Of a stretch of DNA of 34,341 bases, positions 1 through 14,707 are shown piece after piece. The notes beneath the pieces are model-generated. The model did no database searches, was not told where the DNA came from, and saw only the letters and a list, made by a program, of their open reading frames with translations. A program made the translations under genes and the position numbers. Where the stretch lies: assembly GCA_025358945.1 (NCBI GenBank), contig JANYHS010000099.1:1-34341 (forward strand). The letters run 5' to 3'. This DNA is from Acidobacteriota bacterium (GTDB lineage: Bacteria > Acidobacteriota > Vicinamibacteria > Vicinamibacterales > CAVVIG01). The first letter of the stretch is position 1, and every line of letters begins with the position of its first letter.

Positions 1-7097
<7,097 letters not shown>

Positions 7098-7133
7098 TCT
7101 GTAGACCTCGAGAAAAGACAGAGCGCTCAAATA

Positions 7134-7198
7134 GGACTGGGGGCTGGGGACTCGAGGCTGGAAAACATCCGCCCCAAGTCCCTAGCCCCAAGCCCCCG
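7134..7198. repeat. Phrase repeat A: facing arms of GGGGCT/GGGACT
   Basis: In the gap between rplL and rpoB. The left arm (7134-7161) iterates GGGGCTGGGGACT-like text and the right arm (7174-7198) carries the imperfect complement (AAGTCCCTAGCCCCAAGCCC), so the two could pair across a short loop. It is one member of the window-wide set of short-phrase repeats. No T-run follows, so it is not a standard terminator. Confidence 0.7.
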
Positions 7199-7207
7199 AT
7201 CCGTCGG

Positions 7208-7235
7208 GTAGCGTGGCGCGTGAGCGCCGAGCTAC
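7208..7235 (-). other. Hairpin across the rplL stop codon
   Basis: GTAGC, two bases, GGCGC, loop GTGA, GCGCC, two bases, GCTAC: two 5-bp stems separated by a 2x2 internal loop. The rplL TAG stop (7232-7234) lies in the outer stem. On the transcript it sits between rplL and rpoB, where many bacteria have an attenuator or RNase III site that sets the ratio of L7/L12 to RNA polymerase. That role here is inference. Confidence 0.5.
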
Positions 7236-7615
7236 TTGATCTCGACCTTCGCGCCGACGTCCTCGAACTTCTTCTTGATCGCCGCGGCCTCGTCCTTGTT
7301 CACGCCTTCCTTGATCGGCTTGGGCGCGCCCTCGACGAGATCCTTGGCTTCCTTCAGGCCGAGCGCGGTGATTTCGCGAACCACCTTGATGACGTTGATC
7401 TTGTTGCTGCCGACTTCGGTCAGCGTGACGGTGAACTCGGTCTTCTCTTCGACGGCCGCGGCCGCAGCCGCGCCGCCGCCTCCGCCGCCCATCATCATCG
7501 GGGCCGCGGCGGACACGCCGAGCTCCGTTTCGAGCGTCTTCACGAGCTGCGAGAGCTCGAGCACGCTGATGCCCTTGATGTATTCAACCACCTGTGTCTG
7601 CGTCACGTCTGCCAT
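7232..7615 (-). CDS. rplL: 50S ribosomal protein L7/L12
   Basis: Stalk protein of the large ribosomal subunit; dimers bound to L10 recruit translation GTPases such as EF-Tu and EF-G. 127 residues, normal for the family. The N-terminal dimerisation domain ([21 protein letters not shown]) is followed by an Ala/Gly/Met-rich hinge (about residues 35-55), then the C-terminal GTPase-contact domain with [26 protein letters not shown] lies 8-9 bases before the ATG. It follows rplJ by 42 bases; that gap has an A-run and a T-run around ATTAATCCGG but no GC-rich stem. Phrase repeat A and the stop-codon hairpin separate it from rpoB. Confidence 0.97.
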   Translation of the reverse strand: MADVTQTQVVEYIKGISVLELSQLVKTLETELGVSAAAPMMMGGGGGGAAAAAAVEEKTEFTVTLTEVGSNKINVIKVVREITALGLKEAKDLVEGAPKPIKEGVNKDEAAAIKKKFEDVGAKVEIK

Positions 7616-7657
7616 TGTTGTTCTCTCCTGAAAGTGCGAAAAAACCGGATTAATTTT

Positions 7658-8185
7658 TTAGGATTCCGAGCGCTTCTTTTCGGCGGCCGCCAGCACGTTC
7701 ATCAGGTCGCGCGGGACGGCGCTCAGCACCGTCACCAGCTGCACCATCGGCGCGTTCATAGTGCCGAGCAGTTTCGCGTACAGCTCTGGCTTGCCCGGCA
7801 ACGCGGCCAGCGCCGCCACATCAGCCGGCTTGACCGCGTGCCCCTGGACGACTGCCGCCTTGATCAGTAGCGTCGGCGTCGTCTTGCCGAACGCGGTCAG
7901 CGTCTTGGCGAGCGCGACCGGGTCGGCGCTGGTGTAGGCCACGGCCGTCGCGCCCTCGAAGAACTTCTCGAGAACCTCGAACGACGTGCCCTTGAGCGCG
8001 CGCCTGGCGATCGTGTTCTTCACGACCTTGTAGCCCGCCTTCGCCGTCCGCAGCTGACGCCGCAACTCGGTGACCTGCGGGACGTTCATGCCCTTGTAGT
8101 CGACCAGGATCGCGCTGTCGGATCCCTTGAAGGCCGCCTCGAGCTGCTGCAGCTCGATGGCTTTGTCCGCTTTCGTGACCGCCAT
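7658..8185 (-). CDS. rplJ: 50S ribosomal protein L10
   Basis: Base of the ribosomal stalk: it binds 23S rRNA through its N-terminal domain and L7/L12 dimers through its C-terminal helix. 175 residues, starting [19 protein letters not shown], with the family block YKVVKNTIARRALKGT and the later PAELYAKLLG-like helix (KPELYAKLLGTMNAPMVQLV). The start codon shares one base with the rplA stop (TAATG), so translation is probably by re-initiation after rplA. There is therefore no room for the separate untranslated L10 leader on which E. coli autoregulation depends. Confidence 0.97.
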   Translation of the reverse strand: MAVTKADKAIELQQLEAAFKGSDSAILVDYKGMNVPQVTELRRQLRTAKAGYKVVKNTIARRALKGTSFEVLEKFFEGATAVAYTSADPVALAKTLTAFGKTTPTLLIKAAVVQGHAVKPADVAALAALPGKPELYAKLLGTMNAPMVQLVTVLSAVPRDLMNVLAAAEKKRSES

Positions 8186-8892
8186 TAGTGTTTCACCACC
8201 ACGTCAATGTTCGTCGTGTCGATGCGGACGCCAGGTCCCATCGTCGACGACAGCGTGACGCTCTTGAGATACTTGCCCTTGGCCGCGGCCGGCTTCGCCT
8301 TCACGATGCTCTCGACCAGCGCGAGGGCGTTGGCCACCAGCGCATCGGCCGCAAACGACAACTTGCCGACCGGCGCGTGGATGATGCCCGTCTTGTCGAC
8401 GCGGAACTCCACCTTGCCGGCTTTGATTTCGCGAACCGCTTTTGCGATATCGACGGTGACGGTGCCGGTCTTCGGGTTCGGCATCAGGCCGCGCGGGCCG
8501 AGCACCTTGCCGAGCTTGCCGACCGCGCGCATCATGTCGGGCGTCGCGACGACCGCGTCGAAATCCATGAAGCCGCCCTGGATCTTGTCGACCAGTTCCT
8601 CGCCGCCGACCACGTCAGCGCCCGCCTCGGTGGCTTCCTTCTGCTTCTCGCCGCCCGCGATCACCAGTACGCGCTTGCTCCTGCCCAGCCCGTGCGGCAG
8701 GACGACGGTGCCGCGCACCATCTGGTCGGCGTGCTTCGGATCGACACCGAGCCGCAGCGACAGGTCAACCGTCTCGTCGAACTTCGCGTATTTCACCTTC
8801 TGCACGAGCGGGATCGCTTCTTCGATCGTGTAGACACGATCGACCTTGATCTGCGCGCTGGCAGCGGCGAATTTCTTGCCGTGCTTTTTCAT
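8185..8892 (-). CDS. rplA: 50S ribosomal protein L1
   Basis: Protein of the L1 stalk, which helps deacylated tRNA leave the E site, and in many bacteria a translational repressor of its own mRNA. 235 residues, normal length. Family text is clear: [34 protein letters not shown] (split in the protein), [16 protein letters not shown] and the C-terminal [11 protein letters not shown]. It lies between rplK (87-base gap holding a hairpin and a perfect palindrome) and rplJ (TAATG overlap). Confidence 0.97.
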   Translation of the reverse strand: MKKHGKKFAAASAQIKVDRVYTIEEAIPLVQKVKYAKFDETVDLSLRLGVDPKHADQMVRGTVVLPHGLGRSKRVLVIAGGEKQKEATEAGADVVGGEELVDKIQGGFMDFDAVVATPDMMRAVGKLGKVLGPRGLMPNPKTGTVTVDIAKAVREIKAGKVEFRVDKTGIIHAPVGKLSFAADALVANALALVESIVKAKPAAAKGKYLKSVTLSSTMGPGVRIDTTNIDVVVKH

Positions 8893-8913
8893 GAATGCTC
8901 CTGTGGTGCTAAC

Positions 8914-8929
8914 GCGTTCCGCAGAACGC
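8914..8929. other. Small hairpin in the rplK-rplA gap
   Basis: GCGTTC, loop CGCA, GAACGC: a perfect 6-bp stem with a 4-base loop, just ahead of rplA on the minus strand. It could contribute to a leader structure or to mRNA processing between L11 and L1. No function is proven by the sequence. Confidence 0.45.
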
Positions 8930-8939
8930 TCCCACGCTT

Positions 8940-8965
8940 TGTAAATTCACAATTGTGAATTTACA
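8940..8965. repeat. Perfect 26-bp palindrome in the rplK-rplA gap
   Basis: Half-site TGTAAATTCACAA followed directly by its exact complement, with no spacer. It is AT-rich within GC-rich surroundings. It could be a dimeric repressor site or an RNA cruciform, or a fully symmetrical member of the phrase-repeat family (phrase AATTCACAA). It lies 15 bases beyond the rplK stop. Confidence 0.75.
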
Positions 8966-8979
8966 GGTTACAAGCGGCG

Positions 8980-9405
8980 CTACCCGACGACGTCCAGCCC
9001 CATGGAACGCGCCGTTCCAGCGACTGTCTTGATGGCCGACGCCAGAGAGTCCGTGTTGAGGTCGGGCATCTTCAGCTTGGCGATCTCTTCGACCTGCTTG
9101 GCCGTGACCGTGCCGACCTTGTTCTTGTTCGGTTCCGCCGAGCCCTTCGCGATGTTCGCCGCGCGCTTCAGCAGAATCGGCGCCGGCGGTGTCTTCGTAA
9201 TGAACGTGTAGGACCGATCCGCATAGATGGTGACGACGACGGGAATGATGAGCCCTTCGTCCTTCGCCGTCTTCGCGTTGAAGTTCTTGCAGAAGTCCAT
9301 GATGTTCACGCCCTGCGGGCCGAGCGCCGTGCCCACGGGCGGAGCCGGCGTCGCCTTGCCGGCCGCAATCTGGAGCTTCACCATCGCCTGAACTTTTTTC
9401 GCCAT
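8980..9405 (-). CDS. rplK: 50S ribosomal protein L11
   Basis: Binds the GTPase-associated centre of 23S rRNA together with the L10/L12 stalk; also needed for RelA activation and the target area of thiostrepton. 141 residues, normal. N-terminal block [20 protein letters not shown], then [19 protein letters not shown], the proline-rich switch between domains ([12 protein letters not shown]), and a C-terminal rRNA-binding domain ending in [17 protein letters not shown]. It starts 2 bases after the nusG stop, indicating one transcript with nusG; AGGTTG lies rather far upstream. Confidence 0.97.
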   Translation of the reverse strand: MAKKVQAMVKLQIAAGKATPAPPVGTALGPQGVNIMDFCKNFNAKTAKDEGLIIPVVVTIYADRSYTFITKTPPAPILLKRAANIAKGSAEPNKNKVGTVTAKQVEEIAKLKMPDLNTDSLASAIKTVAGTARSMGLDVVG

Positions 9406-9407
9406 GA

Positions 9408-9950
9408 CTAAATCTTTTCAACCTGCAGAAAATCGAGTTCCACGGGCGTGGAGCGGCCAAAAATCGTGACCATCACCTTCAACGTGTTCTTATCGAGGTT
9501 GACCTCGTCGACCACGCCGTTGAAGCTGGTGAACGGCCCTTCGTTGATCCGCACCTGCTCGCCCTTCTCGAACATGTACTTCGGCTTCGGTTTTTCCGCC
9601 GCCGTCTTCACCTGGGTCAGAATCTGTTCGACTTCGTCCTTGCTGAGCGGCGTCGGCTTGGCGCCGGCGCCGACGAAACCGGTGACCTTCGGCGTGTTCT
9701 TCACCACGTGCCACGCGTTGTCGGACATGTTCATCTCGACAAGGATGTAGCCCGGGAAAAACCGCTTCGAGGTCACGACTTTCTTGCCGCCGCGCATCTC
9801 GACCACGTCCTCGGTCGGAATCAGGACTTCGCCGATATCACTCTGCAGCCCGTACGCGACGACGCGTTCGGTCAGTGATTCGGCCACCTTCTTCTCGAAG
9901 CCCGAGTAGGTGTGGACGATGTACCAGTTCTTCGTCGCGACGTCCGTCAT
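9408..9950 (-). CDS. nusG: Transcription termination/antitermination factor NusG
   Basis: Elongation factor that binds RNA polymerase through its NGN domain and contacts Rho or ribosomal S10 through its KOW domain. 180 residues from the ATG at 9950. The open frame extends further upstream but that part is out-of-frame secE sequence. [22 protein letters not shown] and [37 protein letters not shown] and [15 protein letters not shown]. The start overlaps the secE stop by four bases (ATGA), so the two are translationally coupled. Conserved secE-nusG-rplK order. Confidence 0.97.
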   Translation of the reverse strand: MTDVATKNWYIVHTYSGFEKKVAESLTERVVAYGLQSDIGEVLIPTEDVVEMRGGKKVVTSKRFFPGYILVEMNMSDNAWHVVKNTPKVTGFVGAGAKPTPLSKDEVEQILTQVKTAAEKPKPKYMFEKGEQVRINEGPFTSFNGVVDEVNLDKNTLKVMVTIFGRSTPVELDFLQVEKI

Positions 9951-10204
9951 GCCGCACCAAACTTGCGCAGGATCCACTGGAACAACGCCAGCAGCACCGA
10001 ATCGAGCGCGAACAAATACAGCCCGAAGAACACCGACGTCGCAATGACGACGACCGTGGTGGCGTAGACTTCCTTCTGCGACGGCCACGTGACGCGCTTC
10101 AGCTCGTTGCGCACTTCGCTGAGAAACAGGCGCGCGCGCTCGAACCGGCCCCCGGCCGCGTCTTTCACGTTGTCGAGCGTCGTCGGCGACGTATTCACTG
10201 CCAT
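9947..10204 (-). CDS. secE: Preprotein translocase subunit SecE
   Basis: Essential clamp of the SecYEG channel in the inner membrane. 85 residues, the short single-helix form typical of most bacteria other than E. coli. An amphipathic segment with [15 protein letters not shown] (residues about 33-47) is the family signature, followed by one membrane helix (about 49-75: [26 protein letters not shown], read in two parts). It ends four bases inside nusG and follows tRNA-Trp by 16 bases. Confidence 0.95.
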   Translation of the reverse strand: MAVNTSPTTLDNVKDAAGGRFERARLFLSEVRNELKRVTWPSQKEVYATTVVVIATSVFFGLYLFALDSVLLALFQWILRKFGAA

Positions 10205-10220
10205 AGATACCCCGAAGGAC

Positions 10221-10296
10221 TGGCAGGCCAGGAGGGAATCGAACCCCCAACCCCCGGTTTTGGAGACCGGTGCTCTGCCAATTGAGCTACTGGCCT
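10221..10296 (-). tRNA. tRNA-Trp (anticodon CCA)
   Basis: Full cloverleaf on the minus strand. Acceptor stem AGGCCAG pairs with CTGGCCT. The anticodon stem CCGGT/ACCGG holds loop CTCCAAA with anticodon CCA. The T arm contains GGTTCGATTCC. The 3' CCA is encoded (10221-10223). It lies between rpmG and secE, a common place for tRNA-Trp in bacteria, so it is probably excised from the tuf-rpoC transcript. Confidence 0.95.
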
Positions 10297-10316
10297 AAAG
10301 ACTGCGATCTCCAGAA

Positions 10317-10466
10317 CTACTTCGACTCTTTGTGAGACGTGTGCTTCCGGCAGAACCGGCAGAACTTGCTCATCTCGAGCCGCTCGGTCGTCTTCTTCTT
10401 GTTCTTCGTCGTGCTGTAATTGCGCCGCTTACATTCGATGCACGCGAGCGCGATGATGTCTCTCAT
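10317..10466 (-). CDS. rpmG: 50S ribosomal protein L33
   Basis: Small large-subunit protein near the E site. 49 residues, beginning [19 protein letters not shown] and ending [11 protein letters not shown]. Two CxxC pairs (CIEC and CRFC) make this the zinc-binding (C+) form. AAGG precedes the ATG by a suitable distance. It sits between tuf and tRNA-Trp, the usual tuf-rpmG-trpT-secE order. Confidence 0.95.
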   Translation of the reverse strand: MRDIIALACIECKRRNYSTTKNKKKTTERLEMSKFCRFCRKHTSHKESK

Positions 10467-10478
10467 GACTGCCTTCTT

Positions 10479-10553
10479 GGAATTGGTAATCTGGTAATTG
10501 GGTAATCTGGTAATTCGATTACCCGGTTACCCAATTTCCCCGTTACCAGATTC
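10479..10553. repeat. Phrase repeat C: GGTAATCT arms between tuf and rpmG
   Basis: The left arm iterates GGTAATCTGGTAATTGGGTA-like units; after the centre CG the right arm runs ATTACCCGGTTACCCAATTT and so on, an imperfect complement. Together they can form a long hairpin that fills nearly the whole tuf-rpmG gap. It is AT-rich against GC-rich genes and has no T-run. Confidence 0.75.
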
Positions 10554-11753
<1,200 letters not shown>

Positions 11754-11779
11754 GTCCGTGATCCTCGCGCTGCGTGTGA

Positions 11780-11855
11780 TGGAGCCGATGTCCAGAATCG
11801 AACTGGAGACCTCGTCCTTACCAAGGACGCGCTCTGCCAACTGAGCTACATCGGC
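11780..11855 (-). tRNA. tRNA-Thr (anticodon GGT)
   Basis: Acceptor GCCGATG/CATCGGC; anticodon arm CGTCCTTGGTAAGGACG with anticodon GGT; T loop GTTCGATTC; CCA encoded at 11780-11782. Fourth tRNA of the block before tuf, the position of E. coli thrT. It lies 26 bases before the tuf start. Confidence 0.95.
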
Positions 11856-11867
11856 GATCTCGGTCCT

Positions 11868-11930
11868 GCGTGCTCAGTGCCTGATTCTCAGTCGGTGGTG
11901 CCTGATCCCGTGATTCTGCGTCCCTGATTT
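11868..11930. repeat. Phrase repeat D: TGCCTGATTC iterations between tRNA genes
   Basis: The spacer between tRNA-Gly and tRNA-Thr(GGT) repeats near-copies of one phrase: GTGCCTGATTCT, GTGCCTGATCCC, GTGATTCTGCG, TCCCTGATTT. Unlike most other members of the family it shows no obvious facing arm. Confidence 0.5.
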
Positions 11931-11931
11931 C

Positions 11932-12006
11932 TGGAGCGGGAGACGGGGATCGAACCCGCGACCAACAGCTTGGAAGGCTGTGACTCTACCACTGAGTTAC
12001 TCCCGC
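11932..12006 (-). tRNA. tRNA-Gly (anticodon TCC)
   Basis: Acceptor GCGGGAG/CTCCCGC; anticodon arm CAGCCTTCCAAGCTG with anticodon TCC; T loop GTTCGATCC; CCA encoded at 11932-11934. Third tRNA of the block, the position of E. coli glyT. Confidence 0.95.
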
Positions 12007-12045
12007 CTCGTCTCGCGTCCCGTGAGTCCTTTTTCTTCTTCATAA

Positions 12046-12132
12046 TGGTGGCGAGGGAAGGACTCGAACCTTCGAAGCCGCTAGGGCGACAGATTTACAG
12101 TCTGCTGCGTTTGACCGCTTCGCTACCTCGCC
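12046..12132 (-). tRNA. tRNA-Tyr (anticodon GTA)
   Basis: A type II tRNA of 87 bases with a long variable arm (CGCCCTAGCGGCTTCG region). Acceptor GGCGAGG/CCTCGCC; anticodon arm CAGACTGTAAATCTG with anticodon GTA; T loop GTTCGAGTC; CCA encoded at 12046-12048. Second tRNA of the block, the position of E. coli tyrU. Confidence 0.95.
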
Positions 12133-12196
12133 AGCTAGCTGTGTGTTGGAAAACGAATGTTTCGGCTCGTCCCTGCGACCGGGGCTTCGTCGACGG

Positions 12197-12270
12197 AGCT
12201 GGCGAAGGGATTCGAACCCCCGACCTGCTGATTACAAATCAGCTGCTCTACCAGACTGAGCTACGCCAGC
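12197..12270 (-). tRNA. tRNA-Thr (anticodon TGT)
   Basis: Acceptor GCTGGCG/CGCCAGC; anticodon arm CTGATTTGTAATCAG with anticodon TGT; T arm GGGGGTTCGAATCCC. First tRNA after the promoter, the position of E. coli thrU. Unlike the other five tRNA genes here it encodes CCG rather than CCA after the discriminator base, so the CCA end must be added or repaired by nucleotidyltransferase. Confidence 0.93.
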
Positions 12271-12285
12271 CAAGACAAAAGGTGA

Positions 12286-12314
12286 ACTTTAGCACGTCCC
12301 GTGCCACCCTGCAA
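12286..12314 (-). promoter_or_regulatory. Sigma-70-type promoter of the tRNA-tuf-rpoC operon
   Basis: -35 TTGCAG (12309-12314), exactly 17 bases, then -10 TAAAGT (12286-12291) on the minus strand. Transcription would start near 12279, about 9 bases before tRNA-Thr(UGT). It lies in the only non-coding gap before the tRNA block. This is the best promoter in the window and probably drives everything leftward to rpoC, perhaps with internal promoters that I cannot identify. Confidence 0.7.
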
Positions 12315-12391
12315 GCGCCTGCCGGGTCGATCGAGGGACGGTCGTTGGACCCCATGGCCCCCCTGAGGGATGCGACAACCTCCCATTGTAC

Positions 12392-13114
12392 TCATTTCTT
12401 GTTCCGCTGCCGTACGGCCTCGAACAGGGCGATCCCAGTGGCCACCGACACGTTCAAACTTTGAACGTGGCCGCCCATCGGGATGGACACCAGCCAGTCG
12501 CACCGCTCCCGCACCAGCCGCCGCAACCCCGTCCCCTCCGCCCCGACGATAATCGCCGTCGGCAGCGTCATGTCCACTTCGTCGTACCGCTTCGGCGCAT
12601 CCCCGTCCAGGCCGACCGTCCAGACGCCCGAATCCTTCAGGATGTCGATCGCGCGCGCGATGTTCACCACCTCGGCGATCTTCACGTGCGCCACCGCGCC
12701 CGCCGACGCCTTTGCCGCCGCACCGTCGAGCCGCGCCGCATGACGCGACTGCCGCACAACGCCGTCGCCGCCCGCCGCGTCCACCGTCCGCAGGATCGCC
12801 CCGACGTTGTGCGGATCCTCGATGCTGTCGAGCACCACGAGGAGCGGCGCCGCCTTCGCCCCGATCACCAGGTCCTCGACGCTGTACGATCCCGCCTCTT
12901 CGACGTTGCCAATGACGCCCTGATGCTTGTGCCGCGCGCCACCGGCGAGACGGTCGAGCTCGTCGACGCTCACGCGATGCACCGGCACACCCTGCGCCTC
13001 CGCCAGCTGCACCACCTTCGTCAAACGATCGTCGGCGCGCGGCGAGACGCGAATCGACGTCGCGCGCTTCGCGCGAATCGCTTCGAGGACGGGGTTAATG
13101 CCGTAGATCAACAT
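12392..13114 (-). CDS. rlmB: 23S rRNA 2'-O-methyltransferase, RlmB/TrmH family
   Basis: SPOUT-fold methyltransferase using S-adenosylmethionine. The E. coli RlmB enzyme methylates G2251 of the 23S rRNA P loop. 240 residues. An N-terminal substrate-binding domain (MLIYGINPVLEAIRA, later HQGVIGNVE) precedes the trefoil-knot domain with motif 1 (EDPHNVGAILRT, catalytic Asn and Arg), motif 2 (IIVGAEGTGLRRL) and motif 3 (IPMGGHVQSLNVSVATGIA). The assignment to RlmB rather than another TrmH-group enzyme rests on the GINPV N-terminus. It lies between gltX and the tRNA block; phrase repeat E fills the gap to gltX. Confidence 0.9.
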   Translation of the reverse strand: MLIYGINPVLEAIRAKRATSIRVSPRADDRLTKVVQLAEAQGVPVHRVSVDELDRLAGGARHKHQGVIGNVEEAGSYSVEDLVIGAKAAPLLVVLDSIEDPHNVGAILRTVDAAGGDGVVRQSRHAARLDGAAAKASAGAVAHVKIAEVVNIARAIDILKDSGVWTVGLDGDAPKRYDEVDMTLPTAIIVGAEGTGLRRLVRERCDWLVSIPMGGHVQSLNVSVATGIALFEAVRQRNKK

Positions 13115-13128
13115 GGTTCGTGAAAGGC

Positions 13129-13200
13129 AACCACGAAGACACGAAGGTCACGAAAGACGCACGCTTCTTCGCGCGTCTTCGTGGATTTCGTGACTTCGTG
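13129..13200. repeat. Phrase repeat E: CACGAAG arms between gltX and rlmB
   Basis: The left arm reads ACCACGAAGACACGAAGGTC then ACGAAAGACGC; the right arm GCGCGTCTTCGTGGATTTCG then TGACTTCGTG is its imperfect complement. The 7-base unit CACGAAG or its complement recurs about six times. The element fills the gap and its right arm ends at the gltX stop codon. No T-run follows. Confidence 0.8.
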
Positions 13201-13201
13201 A

Positions 13202-14707
13202 TTAGGGCAGCCTTTCCTCCAGAGCGCGCGCGAATGCGGCCGCGCGCTCGCGGTTGCCGATAATCTTCGGGATGCCGGCCGACGCCGGCAGCTCCGCGCC
13301 GAGATCGATCGCCGGCACGGCTAGGTCGAGCTCCGGTCCTTCAGCGCGGCCGGTCAGCACGACTCGGATCGGATGAAAAAGGGCCTTCCCTTTTTGACTC
13401 GTGCGGGCCTTCACACGGTTCGCGACGTCGCGGAATTTTTCGCGATCGAGCCGCGGCGCCGACGCCAATTCCTCGGCCAGCGCGACGACCACCGACCGCG
13501 CCTCACCGCCGCGCATCTCGCTGAGGAGCCGCGCGTCGGCCAGCGCCGCGTCCGCGTCGTAGTCGAAGAGCAGCGCCAGCCGCGCCGGCACCTGACTGAG
13601 CCGGTCCACGGACGCACCCATGGCCATCGCCGTCGCCAGAAAACCAAGCCCGCGATCGTCAGGCGCCATCCGCACGCCGGCGTCATTGAAGTACGGCAGC
13701 GACAGCTCCGCGAGCCGCGCCGGGTCCGCGATCTTCAGGTAGTGCCGATTCGCCCACGCCAGCTTCTCTTCGTCGAACACGCCCGCGCTGTGCCCGACCT
13801 TCTCGAGCGAGAAACGGTGCGCGAGCTCCTCGACCGGCAGCAGCTCGTCTCCGCCACCCGGCGACCAGCCGATCAGCGCCAGATAGTTCACCAGCGCCTC
13901 CGGCAGATATCCCTTCGACCGGAACTCCGCCACGGACGTCGCGCCATGTCGCTTCGACAACGGGCTGTGATCCGGTCCCATCACCAGCGAGAGATGCGCA
14001 AACGTGGGCGGCGCGAAACCGAGCGCCTCGTACAACAGAATCTGCCGCGGGGTGTTCGAGATGTGATCCTCGCCGCGCACCACATGCGTCACTGCCATCA
14101 ACGCATCATCGACGACCACCGCGAAGTTGTACGCGGGCGTGCCGTCGGCACGAACGATGATCGGATCGCCGATGACATCGGTGTGAAAACGGACATCCCC
14201 ACGCACCGCGTCGGTGAACACCACGTCGCGCTGTTCAGGAATGCGAAAACGGATCGCCGGGCGCTCGCCGGCCGTGATGCGCTCTGAGGCCTGCTCGCGC
14301 GAGAGCCGGCGGCAGGTGCCGGCGTACCGCGCCGGGCGTCCGGCAGCCAGCGCCTCCTGACGGTCGACGTCGAGCTGCGCCATCGAACAGAAACAGTAGT
14401 ACGCCGCGTCGGCGCCGAGCAATTCCGCGGCGTACGACTGATACAGGTGAAGCCGCTCGGACTGGCGATACGGACCGTGCGCGCCGCCGATATCCGGCCC
14501 CTCGTCCCAGTCGAGGCCCAGCCATCGCAGATCGCGGACGATCGCGGCTTCAGACTCCTTCGTCGATCGCTCGACATCGGTGTCCTCGATGCGGAGAATC
14601 AACGTGCCGCCTGAGCCGCGCGCCAGCAGCCAGTTGAACAACGCAGTGCGCGCGTTGCCGACGTGCAGCTGCCCGGTGGGGCTTGGCGCAAATCTGACTC
14701 GCATCAT
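13202..14707 (-). CDS. gltX: Glutamyl-tRNA synthetase
   Basis: Class I aminoacyl-tRNA synthetase that charges tRNA-Glu. 501 residues. The Rossmann domain opens RVRFAPSPTGQLHVGNARTA (HIGH-type motif HVGN, 15-18) and holds LILRIEDTD. KMSKS-type motif LSKRH (250-254). Cys105, Cys107 and Cys132 fall where zinc-binding GluRS enzymes have their ligands. The C-terminal anticodon-binding half contains KGKALFHPIRVVLTG. Its ATG overlaps the ispDF stop (ATGA); a second ATG follows at once, so the exact start is uncertain by one codon. Whether it also charges tRNA-Gln cannot be told from this window. Confidence 0.96.
   Translation of the reverse strand: MMRVRFAPSPTGQLHVGNARTALFNWLLARGSGGTLILRIEDTDVERSTKESEAAIVRDLRWLGLDWDEGPDIGGAHGPYRQSERLHLYQSYAAELLGADAAYYCFCSMAQLDVDRQEALAAGRPARYAGTCRRLSREQASERITAGERPAIRFRIPEQRDVVFTDAVRGDVRFHTDVIGDPIIVRADGTPAYNFAVVVDDALMAVTHVVRGEDHISNTPRQILLYEALGFAPPTFAHLSLVMGPDHSPLSKRHGATSVAEFRSKGYLPEALVNYLALIGWSPGGGDELLPVEELAHRFSLEKVGHSAGVFDEEKLAWANRHYLKIADPARLAELSLPYFNDAGVRMAPDDRGLGFLATAMAMGASVDRLSQVPARLALLFDYDADAALADARLLSEMRGGEARSVVVALAEELASAPRLDREKFRDVANRVKARTSQKGKALFHPIRVVLTGRAEGPELDLAVPAIDLGAELPASAGIPKIIGNRERAAAFARALEERLP

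Noticed and set aside
11754-11840. Longer start for tuf
   Set aside because: The frame runs back through the tRNA-Thr gene; [20 protein letters not shown] with GAGGATC upstream is the obvious start.
12271-12391. Extra small gene between rlmB and the tRNA block
   Set aside because: Short frames there have no ribosome site or recognisable text; the gap is explained by the operon promoter.
13370-13400. Near-palindrome AAAAAGGGCCTTCCCTTTTT inside gltX as a terminator
   Set aside because: It encodes the conserved KGKALFHP segment of glutamyl-tRNA synthetase, so it is adequately explained by the protein.
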